In this document: one piece after another, positions 51,048 through 59,339 of the stretch | Layout: the number at the start of each line of letters is the position of its first letter | How positions within the stretch are numbered: position 1 is the stretch's first letter | DNA from: JACJWR01 sp964556255 | GTDB lineage: Bacteria > Actinomycetota > Actinomycetes > S36-B12 > UBA10799 | Reading direction: 5' to 3' | NCBI GenBank assembly: GCA_964556255.1 | Contig: CAZKVQ010000001.1 | Location: forward strand, 72,942 to 136,941 | DNA: 64,000 nucleotides | Made by a program: the position numbers and the translations under genes | Notes under the pieces: generated by a model | What the model was told of the DNA's origin: nothing | The model's input: only the letters and a program-made list of their open reading frames with translations | The model's database searches: none

Positions 51048-51809
51048 TCAGGCCCCGAAGCGGCGCTGGCGTTGGGAGTAGGCCCGCAGCGCTCGCAGGA
51101 AGTCAACGCGACGGAAATCGGGCCAGTAGGCCTCGCAGAAGTAGAACTCCGAGTGGGCACTCTGCCACAGCAGGAAGCCGCTGAGCCGCTGCTCGCCCGA
51201 GGTCCGGATCACCAGATCCGGGTCGGGTTGACCGCGCGTGTACAGGTGCTCGGCGATGTGCCCGGCGTCCAGCGCTTCAGCGAGGTCCTCAAGCGAGGTG
51301 CCACGCTGATGGTGCTCGGCGAGTAGGCCGCGCACAGCATCGACCACCTCCCGTCGACCGCCATAACCGACAGCCACATTGACCAGCAGCCCGTCCACAT
51401 CCTTCGTGGCGGCTTCGGCCTCCTTCATCGCCTCCGCGGTACCGGCCGGCAGCAGATCCAGCGCCCCCACGGGATGGATGCGCCACCGCCCGGTGGCAGC
51501 GAGGTCGGTCACGGTTCCCTCGATGATGTGCAGCAGCGAATCGAGTTCGCCCGCAGGCCGTTCGAGATTGTCAGTGGAGAGCAGCCACAACGTCACGACC
51601 TCGACGTCGGCGTCCTCGCACCACCCGAGGAACTCCTCGATCTTGGCGGCCCCCGCCCGGTGGCCGTGCTCGGAGCCGGTGCCCTGCAGGCTGGCCCAAC
51701 GCCGGTTGCCGTCGAGGATCACCCCGACGTGCTTGGGCATCTGGTTCGCCGCCAGGTCGCGCACGAGATGACGCGCATACATGTCGTAGACGACATCCCG
51801 CACACCCAT
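51048..51809 (-). CDS. Short Z-isoprenyl diphosphate synthase (UppS family)
   Basis: A 253-residue cis-prenyltransferase that condenses isopentenyl diphosphate with an allylic diphosphate. It has the P-loop-like VGVILDGNRRWAS with catalytic Asp33, WLLSTDNLERP, VNVAVGYGGR, and the conserved RTSGEQRLSGFLLWQSAHSEFYF ending. It resembles mycobacterial Rv1086 (Z-farnesyl diphosphate synthase) in size and in having a hemolysin III gene close by. Start ATG at 51809; the frame continues to 51899 without a start signal. The product feeds decaprenyl/undecaprenyl carrier synthesis for cell wall assembly. Confidence 0.88.
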   Translation of the reverse strand: MGVRDVVYDMYARHLVRDLAANQMPKHVGVILDGNRRWASLQGTGSEHGHRAGAAKIEEFLGWCEDADVEVVTLWLLSTDNLERPAGELDSLLHIIEGTVTDLAATGRWRIHPVGALDLLPAGTAEAMKEAEAATKDVDGLLVNVAVGYGGRREVVDAVRGLLAEHHQRGTSLEDLAEALDAGHIAEHLYTRGQPDPDLVIRTSGEQRLSGFLLWQSAHSEFYFCEAYWPDFRRVDFLRALRAYSQRQRRFGA

Positions 51810-51948
51810 ACCCGGCTGCCTTTCGCAGGTCGGTCGCCCCGCTGGCGGCCGGCCTTTACAACTCTGCCACAGCGGACCCTCCGGAGTCTGCGGCGCCACC
51901 GGACATCAGTCCGGCGATGGGGCTACCGGGGCGAGCCTCGGTGACGAG

Positions 51949-52602
51949 TCAGCCGACCGGACGCTGCAGGTCTATCGGGCCGGTGTCAGCGTAGGTGATG
52001 CCGATGGCGTCCGCCTGTGCCAGCAGGACCCGCAGGAAGGCAAGCAGTTCCGGAGCAGTCATCACCGCCCTCACTCCGACCCCGGACTCGCCCCAGGCGT
52101 CGAGAACCGCGCGCTCCCGAAGTTTCCAGCGGCCGGGACCACCGGGTTCGCTCTCAACCCAGACCTTCGATGTCCGTAGCGAACAGCGCAACTCGCCCAG
52201 GCGGGCCGGATCGTCCGGATCTCGACGACGGAAGGAGAACAGGGATCGTTCGCGTGGCAGATACCGGATGAGTTGCCGCCAGGTGTCGTCGGCGTCCCGG
52301 TCGGCATCGGCCGCCCAGGCACGCACCCCGGCCTCCATCGAACTCGGCGGGAACCGATCCGCTGGATCCACCCAGGGGCCGCCGATGCCATCGTCTGCGA
52401 TCGGGCCGCTCTCGGCGATGGCCCGGGTGAGTCGCACCGCGACGGTCGCGAGGAAGAAGCCGCAGCGCTCCCCGACGATGCCGAACGGCTCGCCGTCGCG
52501 CACCAGCCGCAGCGCCATCTCATACGGGACGTCGTCCCGATCGAGTACCGGGTCCGGAACGACGGTGAGAACCGAGCCGTCAACGCAGGTCACATCTGCC
52601 AC
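51949..52602 (-). CDS. Conserved-looking protein, unknown
   Basis: A 217-residue soluble, acidic protein with no membrane segment. Segments such as PYEMALRLVRDGEPFGIVGERCGFFLATVAVRLTRAI, DADDTWRQLIRYLPRERSLFSFRRRDPDD and TAPELLAFLRVLLAQADAIGI suggest a mixed alpha/beta fold. I do not recognise a family. The GTG start has TAGACT 7 nt upstream (leaderless signature), which supports it as a real, separately transcribed gene. It lies between the isoprenyl diphosphate synthase and hemolysin III genes and is divergent from the latter. Confidence 0.65.
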   Translation of the reverse strand: MADVTCVDGSVLTVVPDPVLDRDDVPYEMALRLVRDGEPFGIVGERCGFFLATVAVRLTRAIAESGPIADDGIGGPWVDPADRFPPSSMEAGVRAWAADADRDADDTWRQLIRYLPRERSLFSFRRRDPDDPARLGELRCSLRTSKVWVESEPGGPGRWKLRERAVLDAWGESGVGVRAVMTAPELLAFLRVLLAQADAIGITYADTGPIDLQRPVG

Positions 52603-52609
52603 AACGGCC

Positions 52610-52615
52610 AGTCTA
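52610..52615 (-). promoter_or_regulatory. Leaderless -10 for the 52602 gene
   Basis: On the minus strand TAGACT is followed by 7 nt and then GTG. Confidence 0.55.
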
Positions 52616-52741
52616 GGGGGCGGGGCGGGCGGCTACCAGGCGTCGGCCGGGTCGTCCGCGGGACCCTGGGCTACGACTCCGGCGCCTCAATCTGTGACTC
52701 CGGATTGGCCAGTCACGGCGATTGATGACACCCTGACGGCC

Positions 52742-53410
52742 ATGGGAGTCCTCCCGGCGGTCGAACTCGCCGACCTGAAGCCGAAGTTTCGGGGCTGGCT
52801 CCACCTTGGGGCCGCCCCTGTCGCGGTGCTCGCCGGGATGCTGCTCGTTGTCGCCTCCCCACCGCATCTGCGCATCGCCGTGGCCGTGTACTCGGTATCG
52901 ACGGTGCTGCTCTTCACGAGCAGCGCGATGCTGCACGTCGGCAGTTGGGGACCGCGCACCCACGGTGTGCTGCGGCGAATTGATCACTGCGGAATCTTCT
53001 TCTTGATCGCGGGCAGTTTCACCCCGTTCGCGGCGGCGTTACTGCCCCCAGGTACGGCGGCAACGATGCTCTGGTTGGTCTGGGTCGGGGCGGTGGCTGG
53101 AGCGATGTTCCGGGTCTTCTGGCTGAAGGCGCCGCGTTGGGTCTACACCCCGGTCTACCTGGCCCTCGGGTGGACGGCGGCCTTCTTCATGCCGGACATC
53201 GCTGACGGCGGCGGGTTGGCGATTCTGGTGCTGCTGATCGCGGGCGGTGTGTGTTACTCGGCCGGAGCCGTGATCTACGCCCTGCGCCGGCCGAACCCGT
53301 CACCGAGGTGGTTCGGGTTCCACGAGGTGTTCCACTCCTTGACCTTGGGGGGTTTCGCCACTCACTGGGCGGCCGTGGCGGTGGTCGTGTTCGGTGTGGC
53401 GGCTGCCTGA
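52742..53410 (+). CDS. Hemolysin III / YqfA (PAQR-type) membrane protein
   Basis: A 222-residue seven-helix membrane protein of the hemolysin III/PAQR superfamily. The three conserved metal-site motifs are seen: SSAMLHVGSW (S-x3-H), RIDHCGIFFLIAGSFTPF (D-H) and FHEVFHSLTLGGFATHW (H-x3-H), forming the zinc site typical of the family. The role may be hydrolysis of membrane lipid amides or stress sensing, as in relatives. The start is taken at the ATG at 52742; a GTG at 52694 is in frame and possible, and the frame extends far upstream without meaning. Converges on the DUF255 gene. Confidence 0.85.
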   Translation: MGVLPAVELADLKPKFRGWLHLGAAPVAVLAGMLLVVASPPHLRIAVAVYSVSTVLLFTSSAMLHVGSWGPRTHGVLRRIDHCGIFFLIAGSFTPFAAALLPPGTAATMLWLVWVGAVAGAMFRVFWLKAPRWVYTPVYLALGWTAAFFMPDIADGGGLAILVLLIAGGVCYSAGAVIYALRRPNPSPRWFGFHEVFHSLTLGGFATHWAAVAVVVFGVAAA

Positions 53411-53460
53411 GCCCGGTTCGAGATTGCCCCTTCCGGGGTCGCACTTGCGCCAGTGTCGAC

Positions 53461-55551
53461 TCACCTTCGAAGTTGGGCCTCGAGTTCGCCCGGGGTCGTC
53501 ACCGGCAGATCGCACACGAAACCGCGACACACGTACGCGGTTGGGTGACCGTTCAACACGGTCCGACCACCAAGCAGGCCAACGTCGTCAGAGTCACCGC
53601 CACGGGCGAGCACCATGCCGGGGCGCTGTGCCAGGGCAGCGGCCCTCACGAGTTCCCTTGCATCGGGATCCGCCAGGTCGCCCACTACCGCCACCTGCCA
53701 GGGACCGTCCACGACCGCCTCGGCTGCAGCGAGCCAGCCACCGGCAAGGCGCGGGTGGCGCGCCATCAACGAGCGTTGAGCGGAGAGCCGCCCCTCGGCC
53801 AGGGAGCGAATGGCGTTCGCATCCCATCCCTCCCCGCGGCCATCGCCCGGCCGTGGCGGCCCGAGTCGCAGACCGAGAGCGGCGACCGACACGAGAGTCG
53901 CGGTCGCGGCCGACCCACCACTGGGGTAAGCATTGTCGCTCGGGTCGAAAGACGGCGGCAGCAGGCCGGCGGCGTCCGGCGGAGCGTCCCGCCAACCGCC
54001 CGCATCACTGGCGAACTCGGCGGTGATCACCGACGTCAACTCCTCGGCGAAAGCCGCCCACCCCGCGTCCCCGGACGCCGAGTACAGCGCCAACAGTCCG
54101 TTGGTCACATCTGCGTAGTCCTCGAGAACACCGGGGGCCTCACCCGCTCGGCTATCCCGCGACACCCGAGACAACCGTCCGCCGCGCCAATGCACGTCCC
54201 GCATCAGCTCAGCCGCGCCTACCGCCGCGCTGATCCAAGCTGGCTCGTCGAACACCACTCCGGCTTCGGACAGGCTGCGGATGGCAAGCCCGTTCCATGC
54301 CGCGACCACCTTGTCGTCGCGTTGGGGCGGGGGCCGCTTCGATCGAGCAGTGAGCAGTGCCGCACGTACCCGCGACCACCGTTGCGGATCCTCGGGTTCA
54401 TGAGGGAGTTGCAAGGTGGAGGTGCCACGCTCGAACGTTCCCTCCGGGGTCACCTGCAACAGGTCGACGGCCCAGGCCGCGTCTGTCGCGCCCAGCGCCT
54501 CGTAGACGTCCGCCTGCTGCCAGACGTAGAACGCCCCTTCCACAGGTCGCCCGGCAGGATCATCGGCCGGTGCCGAATCGGCATCCAGCGCCGATGCGAA
54601 TCCACCCTCGCCGGTACGGAGGTCCGTAACGAGGAACTCAGCGGTCTGCCTCACGACCCGGGCCGCGAACTCGCTGCCGGTCGCTCGGAAGAGGTCGGTG
54701 TAGACGCCGAGCAGCAAGGCGTTGTCGTAGAGCATCTTCTCGAAGTGCGGAACCACCCAATCGCGGTCGACGCTGTATCTGGCGAAGCCGCCGCCGAGTT
54801 GGTCGAAGAGTCCGCCGCGGGCCATGGCGCTGCAGGTCGCCTCCACCATCCGCAGAGCGCGCGGATCGCCAGTGCGCCGGTGGTGCCGCAGCAGAAAGTC
54901 GAGCACCATCGACGGCGGGAACTTGGGGGCGCCTCCGAAACCGGCACTGACATCATCGAAGTCTCGGGCCAGGCGGTCGACCGCGTCCACGAGTAGACCG
55001 TCCAGTTCATGGGTGGAGACGGCGAGCTCCGTGGCCACCGCGGGCACGTGCCCGTCGGGCCGCAATGCCGCGGCGATGCGGCCGGCAGCGGCATCTAGTT
55101 CGTCCCGGCGAGTTGTCCAGGCGTCGCTGATGGCGGCCAATACCTGGGCGAAAGACGGCAGACCGGATCTCGGGTGGGGAGGGAAGTAGGTTCCCGCATA
55201 GAACGGCCGCGCGTCATGATCCAGCCACACCGACATGGGCCAGCCGCCAGAGCCGGTCAGTGCGGTCGTAGCGGACATGTAGTGGGCGTCCACATCCGGC
55301 CGTTCCTCGCGGTCGACCTTGATGGACACGAAGCCCCGGTTGAGTACCTCGGCGGTCCCGGGGTCCTCGAAACTCTCGTGTGCCATCACATGGCACCAGT
55401 GGCAGGCCGCATACCCCACGGACAGGAACACCGGAACATCACGGATGCGGGCCTCCTCGAAGGCCTCCGGCCCCCACTGCCGCCAGTGGACCGGGTTCGA
55501 CGCGTGGCTCTGCAGGTACGGCGAGAGGGCGTCCGAGAGGTCGTTGGTCAC
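53461..55551 (-). CDS. DUF255/thioredoxin-domain protein (YyaL-like)
   Basis: A 696-residue protein of the YyaL/spermatogenesis-associated family. An N-terminal thioredoxin-like domain (SPYLQSHASNPVHWRQWG then YAACHWCHVMAHESFEDP with the redox-like CxxC) is followed by an (alpha/alpha)6 barrel-like region (WPMSVWLDHDARPFYAGTYFPP and later LFDQLGGGFARYSVDRDWVVPHFEKMLYDNALLL). Function is unknown; the cysteine pair suggests thiol chemistry. The GTG at 55551 has CATCAT 6 nt upstream, supporting it over the longer frame to 55659. A relative occupies the comparable spot beside hemolysin III in mycobacteria. Confidence 0.88.
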   Translation of the reverse strand: MTNDLSDALSPYLQSHASNPVHWRQWGPEAFEEARIRDVPVFLSVGYAACHWCHVMAHESFEDPGTAEVLNRGFVSIKVDREERPDVDAHYMSATTALTGSGGWPMSVWLDHDARPFYAGTYFPPHPRSGLPSFAQVLAAISDAWTTRRDELDAAAGRIAAALRPDGHVPAVATELAVSTHELDGLLVDAVDRLARDFDDVSAGFGGAPKFPPSMVLDFLLRHHRRTGDPRALRMVEATCSAMARGGLFDQLGGGFARYSVDRDWVVPHFEKMLYDNALLLGVYTDLFRATGSEFAARVVRQTAEFLVTDLRTGEGGFASALDADSAPADDPAGRPVEGAFYVWQQADVYEALGATDAAWAVDLLQVTPEGTFERGTSTLQLPHEPEDPQRWSRVRAALLTARSKRPPPQRDDKVVAAWNGLAIRSLSEAGVVFDEPAWISAAVGAAELMRDVHWRGGRLSRVSRDSRAGEAPGVLEDYADVTNGLLALYSASGDAGWAAFAEELTSVITAEFASDAGGWRDAPPDAAGLLPPSFDPSDNAYPSGGSAATATLVSVAALGLRLGPPRPGDGRGEGWDANAIRSLAEGRLSAQRSLMARHPRLAGGWLAAAEAVVDGPWQVAVVGDLADPDARELVRAAALAQRPGMVLARGGDSDDVGLLGGRTVLNGHPTAYVCRGFVCDLPVTTPGELEAQLRR

Positions 55552-55557
55552 ACCACC

Positions 55558-55563
55558 ATGATG
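55558..55563 (-). promoter_or_regulatory. Possible leaderless -10 for the YyaL-like gene
   Basis: On the minus strand CATCAT is followed by 6 nt and then the GTG at 55551. It is a variant of TANNNT. Confidence 0.35.
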
Positions 55564-55633
55564 GGGCATGCCACGACACCGTGCCGGACGGCTTTTCCAG
55601 GGTTGGCAACCGCCCAGGCCGGCGGCGGCGACG

Positions 55634-56314
55634 TCAGTTCTTGTTGGCTGCCTTGACAAACTGGTCGACCGACTGGCCGATCCCCTTGTTCACCGCGGCG
55701 ATGGCGTTGACCTGACCGACGACGCTGCCCAGCCCCTGCACCTGGTAGATGTACTCGAGCTGCCGCGCGTTCGACGTCCAGAACCAGCCCTTCGTCTCAT
55801 AGACCACATCGAAGCCGGGGGCGAGTTTCTTCACCTGAACCCAGTCGACGGCGGCCTTCTTGACCAACACCGGCTTCTTGCTGGAGACGTTCTTCAGCAC
55901 GGTCTGCATCAGTTGCAGTTCCGCGACAGCCTGCTTGTCGAAGGACTCGACCTGCTGACGGTGCTTCGCGAGCATGGCCAACTCATAGGTGGCGCAGGGC
56001 TTCTGGGTCCACTTGTCGATCCGGGTCGCCAGCGGCGCGGTGGTGATTTGGAAGACAGCCAGATCGAACTTGAGGGTGTTGAGTTGGTTGTGCACCTTGG
56101 TCATGGTTGCGATCTGACTCTTCACGACCGCGACACTCGGTGGGGCTGGGGCCGCTGCGGCCGCCTCGATCTGGGAAGCATTCGGCGTGTTGGCCACAGT
56201 CGGCGCCGCCGCGCCCACCACGACGCCAGCGACCATTGCTCCGGCCGCCACGACCGCCGCAGCGGCACGTAGTGTGCGACCCGAAGGCGGGGTTGCGCCA
56301 AGACGCCCAGCCAT
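55634..56314 (-). CDS. Secreted Ala-rich helical protein, unknown
   Basis: A 226-residue protein with a long N-terminal signal-like hydrophobic segment (about 16-42, AAAAVVAAGAMVAGVVVGAA) and then helical segments rich in Lys, Gln and Val (VVKSQIATMTKVHNQLNTLKFDLAVFQ...). A single cysteine (near 107) and a late aromatic stretch (GWFWTSNARQLEYIYQVQGL) are visible. I recognise no family. RBS GGAGGGAAGG precedes the ATG. It is upstream of the YyaL-like gene on the same strand (82-nt gap) but has its own leader. Confidence 0.68.
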   Translation of the reverse strand: MAGRLGATPPSGRTLRAAAAVVAAGAMVAGVVVGAAAPTVANTPNASQIEAAAAAPAPPSVAVVKSQIATMTKVHNQLNTLKFDLAVFQITTAPLATRIDKWTQKPCATYELAMLAKHRQQVESFDKQAVAELQLMQTVLKNVSSKKPVLVKKAAVDWVQVKKLAPGFDVVYETKGWFWTSNARQLEYIYQVQGLGSVVGQVNAIAAVNKGIGQSVDQFVKAANKN

Positions 56315-56599
56315 GATCCTTCCCTCCTGCTTCCATTGTCCTCCGGTGCGGCCGGGCTCGGGAACCCTTGCGGTGGGCCGCTCTGCTGGCGCTCACCCAT
56401 TCGGACCACGGTTGCGGCCCTATGCCTCCCGACGAGGTCCGCGAACCGCGAACGGCGGGCGCCGCCGCCAGGGCTCGTGCTCACTGGGATATCGCCCGAC
56501 GAGCAGGAATCCCGTCACTTCAGTGATTGGCCCTAGGGTGGAGCAGCCGGAATTGGCCACGCGACGGCGGCGAGGCCACCGAACACGAAGGGGTTGCAC

Positions 56600-57133
56600 A
56601 TGCCATCAGAGGATGCCGCGCTGGCGCGGTCACTACTGACCGACGGATTCAGCCGCACCGCGGACGCCCTCCCGCAGCTGCTTTCGGGACTCAGCTCCGA
56701 GGAACTCCTCTGGCGTCCCGCCCCGGGCGCGAACTCGATCGCCTGGCTCACCTGGCATCTCACCCGGGTCCAGGATGATCACGTCTCGGGCGTTGCAGAC
56801 TCGGCACAGGTATGGCTGGCACAGGGTTGGTCAGACCGATTCGACCTGCCCTACCCACCTGGCGATATCGGTTTCGGTCAGGACGAGACCGCGGTGTCGG
56901 CGTTCACGGTGTCCGATCCACAACTTCTGCTCGGCTATCACAGCGCCACCCAGGAGATGACTTCTAGCGTTGTCGATTCGCTCAGACTCTCGGACTTCGA
57001 ACGCGTCGTCGACGACCGATGGGATCCGCCCGTCACGGCCGCTGTCCGGCTGGTCTCCGTGGTCGACGACCTGGCACAACACACCGGGCAGATCGGTTAC
57101 CTTCGCGGCCTGCTCACCGAGGCCGGGGTCTAG
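56600..57133 (+). CDS. DinB/DUF664-family protein
   Basis: A 177-residue four-helix protein of the DinB superfamily (DUF664/YfiT type), which often coordinates a metal through three histidines and handles thiol or stress chemistry such as bacillithiol or mycothiol-dependent reactions. The metal-ligand histidines are likely those in TWHLTRVQDDH and the late DDLAQHTGQIGYLRGLL. Start ATG at 56600 is preceded by AAGGGG 6 nt upstream; a TTG two codons earlier is in frame. It ends 38 nt before the palindromic promoter of the next operon. Confidence 0.75.
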   Translation: MPSEDAALARSLLTDGFSRTADALPQLLSGLSSEELLWRPAPGANSIAWLTWHLTRVQDDHVSGVADSAQVWLAQGWSDRFDLPYPPGDIGFGQDETAVSAFTVSDPQLLLGYHSATQEMTSSVVDSLRLSDFERVVDDRWDPPVTAAVRLVSVVDDLAQHTGQIGYLRGLLTEAGV

Positions 57134-57170
57134 GTTCGGCAGCCGAACCCCAAAGCGGGCATGGGAGTTA

Positions 57171-57199
57171 TTGACCGACCGGTCGGTCATTGCTAGGGT
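57171..57199 (+). promoter_or_regulatory. Promoter of the hydrolase-TetR operon
   Basis: TTGACC at 57171-57176 and TAGGGT at 57194-57199 with exactly 17 bp between; the -10 is followed by 7 nt and the ATG at 57207, so the mRNA is probably leaderless. Confidence 0.75.
57172..57189. promoter_or_regulatory. Perfect 18-bp palindrome (TetR operator candidate)
   Basis: TGACCGACCGGTCGGTCA is an exact inverted repeat overlapping the -35 and the spacer of the promoter. The overlapping TetR-type gene downstream is the natural candidate to bind it and repress its own operon. Confidence 0.75.
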
Positions 57200-57206
57200 C
57201 TCGGGC

Positions 57207-58094
57207 ATGACACCGGTTCCCGACGCGACACCCCGCGGCAGCCACACCCCTGGCACTAGCGTGGGCAGCCTCCCGACCTCGGCCGGAACCGTGACGTGGG
57301 TCGAGTACGGCACCGGACCGACGGTCGTGCTGCTACACGCGAATCCCGGCTCTGCTGACGACTTCAGCGGAGTCATCCCCTCGCTCGCCGAGCACTATCG
57401 GGTCATCGCGGTGGACTGGCCAGGGTATGGAGCCAGCGCCGACCTTGCCGGAGACTTCGGCGGTGCGCCCTCATACGCGGATGCATTGCTCGAACTTCTC
57501 GATCACTGGCGGGCCAGGGGAATGCCCATCCCCGTGACGCTCATCGGGAACAGCGTGGGTGGCTATGCCGCCCTCGTGGCCGCCAACCGTCGACCCGACC
57601 TGGTGTCGGCCCTCGTACTCATCGCCCCCGGCGGCTTCACCGATCTCAATCCAGCCACCCGAGCCTTCTGCGCTGCCGTGGGCAACCCTCGCATCGGACG
57701 CTGGTTGGCCTCACCGCTGGCGCACCTCTATGTACGTCGACGTACGCCGGCAAGCCGCGCGCACCTGCAGACCGCGAGAGCGGTCAGGCTGCACCCCGAG
57801 AGGGTTCGAGCATTCTCGGCGGTCTGGCGGAGCTTTCTGAACCCCGCCCATGACCTGCGTTCGCTACCATCGCCCCACTGCCCGATTCTGTTGACCTGGG
57901 GACGCTTCGATCCGGTGGTGCCGGCCGTCACCGATGGTCGGCGGTCAGCCCGCGTCCTCGGGACTGACATTCACACCTTTGCCACCGGCCACATGCCGCA
58001 GGCGGAGGACCCGGATGCGTGGTTGGAACTGGCGCTACCGTTCCTTACCCGTTGCGCCTCCACACTGCCGGAGAGCTCTGAAGCGCATGGCTAG
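57207..58094 (+). CDS. Alpha/beta hydrolase, TetR-controlled
   Basis: A 295-residue hydrolase with the sequence features of the MhpC/BphD-like group: oxyanion LLHANPGSADDF, nucleophile elbow GNSVGGYAA (Ser), acid in WGRFDPVVPA (Asp), and histidine in FATGHMPQAEDP. It has no signal peptide. A TetR gene overlaps its end by 8 nt (ATGGCTAG), and the promoter is covered by a perfect palindrome, so expression is probably induced by a ligand of the repressor, possibly a substrate. It could act on an ester or ring-cleavage compound; the exact substrate is unknown. Confidence 0.85.
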   Translation: MTPVPDATPRGSHTPGTSVGSLPTSAGTVTWVEYGTGPTVVLLHANPGSADDFSGVIPSLAEHYRVIAVDWPGYGASADLAGDFGGAPSYADALLELLDHWRARGMPIPVTLIGNSVGGYAALVAANRRPDLVSALVLIAPGGFTDLNPATRAFCAAVGNPRIGRWLASPLAHLYVRRRTPASRAHLQTARAVRLHPERVRAFSAVWRSFLNPAHDLRSLPSPHCPILLTWGRFDPVVPAVTDGRRSARVLGTDIHTFATGHMPQAEDPDAWLELALPFLTRCASTLPESSEAHG

Positions 58095-58653
58095 ACCCGC
58101 CGGACCGGGTAGAGATGCCCTTGTCTCCGCAGGGCAAGCCCTGCTCGCGGAGGGTGACACCACGCTGGGGAGCCTCTCGGTGAACGCCGTCGTCTCCCGG
58201 GCCGGGATGAGCAAGGGTGCCTTCTTCCAGCACTTCCCCAGTCGACGCGACTACGTGCTGGAACTGCACCGGAACTTTCATGACGGGATCGCGGCCGAAC
58301 TCGGAGCAGCCATCGCAGGTGTGGAGCCGGGCGCCCACCGACTGCACCTGGGGATGGACTCCTACTTGGATGCCTGCCTCCGCGGGGCCACGGCGAAGGC
58401 ATGGCTGTTCCAAGCCCGGGCAGACGTCGACCTGGCAGATGAGGTCGCTGCTCGGAATTCCGCGTTTGCCGAGTTGGCCGCGGAAGACATACGGGTCCTG
58501 GGATTCGCCCAACCCGCGGTGGTGGCGAGACTGGTCATCGCCGCGATCGCGGAAGTCGCCCTCATCGAGGCGCAGCGCGGGCGACGGGACCAAAGGTATC
58601 GACGGGCGGTCATGGACCTGGTGGCGTCTCCCCCGGCACGGGAGGTCAGCTAG
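58087..58653 (+). CDS. TetR-family repressor
   Basis: A 188-residue TetR-type regulator. The N-terminal helix-turn-helix (LSVNAVVSRAGMSKGAFFQHFPSRRDYVLELH, about 28-60) has the family pattern; the rest is the ligand-binding helical domain with a moderate number of aromatic residues. The ATG overlaps the hydrolase stop by 8 nt, so it is translationally coupled. It is the clear candidate to bind the 18-bp palindrome at the promoter and thus to control its own operon. Ligand unknown. Confidence 0.85.
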   Translation: MARPAGPGRDALVSAGQALLAEGDTTLGSLSVNAVVSRAGMSKGAFFQHFPSRRDYVLELHRNFHDGIAAELGAAIAGVEPGAHRLHLGMDSYLDACLRGATAKAWLFQARADVDLADEVAARNSAFAELAAEDIRVLGFAQPAVVARLVIAAIAEVALIEAQRGRRDQRYRRAVMDLVASPPAREVS

Positions 58654-58770
58654 CCCCTAGGCGACGCATCGGCGACATGCGGCCGTTCGTCGCGGCCCCC
58701 GGCGATGACCTCTTCCAGGACGTCCCACACCACCGAGCGCGAACGCTCGACCGGGCGGGTCCGGCGACGG

Positions 58771-59304
58771 TCACGCCAGGAGGTCTCGCCTGGTTTCCGC
58801 GAGCCACTCCAGTTGGGCTCGGATCGCGTGCTCGCCGGCACTGACGGTGGCCAGCCAGTACCTGCCATGAACCGCCGATAGCGGATCGCCGGTGATCGCC
58901 AGCCGGATACCGGCGAACCTGGCCAGCCCTGCGGCCAGTTCGGCTTCGTAGTCGTCCAGCAATCGGCGCAAGTCCTCCATTGCCAGGTTGGCGCCGAAGA
59001 AGACCCTCAGCAGCAACGCATTTCGAGGTTGCTGATGCTCCGGCGACTCCGCGAGCCGGCGGCGCAGCTCCTTCTGCCCCTCGGTCGTGAGCGCATACAC
59101 CTTTGACGATGTCCGTTCACCACTCGTCGAACTGATGAGCCCCTCCCGCTCGAGCCTCGCGAGTGCCGGGTAAATCTGCCCATAGCTCTCGTGCCAGAAG
59201 TGTCCGAGTACTTCGGTGATCTCGGTTCGCAGGCGGTAGCCGGTCATGGGTTCCACCGATAGCCCGCCGAGAATCGCCAGATCGGTCTGCTTGGGCCTCG
59301 CCAT
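58771..59304 (-). CDS. PadR-family regulator
   Basis: A 177-residue regulator with an N-terminal winged helix: LAILGGLSVEPMTGYRLRTEITEVLGHFWHESYGQIYPALARLEREGLIS, then SSKVYALTTEGQKELRRRLAE, followed by a C-terminal dimerisation helix bundle of about 90 residues. Start at 59304 is supported by TACACT 6 nt upstream on the minus strand. It is divergent from the small membrane protein gene at 59340, and a 13-bp palindrome at 59315-59327 lies between their -10 elements. It probably regulates both genes. Confidence 0.85.
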   Translation of the reverse strand: MARPKQTDLAILGGLSVEPMTGYRLRTEITEVLGHFWHESYGQIYPALARLEREGLISSTSGERTSSKVYALTTEGQKELRRRLAESPEHQQPRNALLLRVFFGANLAMEDLRRLLDDYEAELAAGLARFAGIRLAITGDPLSAVHGRYWLATVSAGEHAIRAQLEWLAETRRDLLA

Positions 59305-59310
59305 GGCCAT

Positions 59311-59316
59311 AGTGTA
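59311..59316 (-). promoter_or_regulatory. Leaderless -10 for the PadR gene
   Basis: On the minus strand TACACT is followed by 6 nt and then the ATG at 59304. Confidence 0.55.
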
Positions 59317-59327
59317 TCTACTAGATA
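59315..59327. promoter_or_regulatory. Candidate PadR operator
   Basis: TATCTA-C-TAGATA is a perfect 13-bp palindrome placed between two opposed -10 elements (59311-59316 and 59328-59333), slightly overlapping the PadR one. Confidence 0.6.
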
Positions 59328-59333
59328 TATACT
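59328..59333 (+). promoter_or_regulatory. Leaderless -10 for the 59340 gene
   Basis: TATACT, close to consensus, is followed by 6 nt and then the ATG at 59340. Confidence 0.65.
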
Positions 59334-59339
59334 CGCAGC

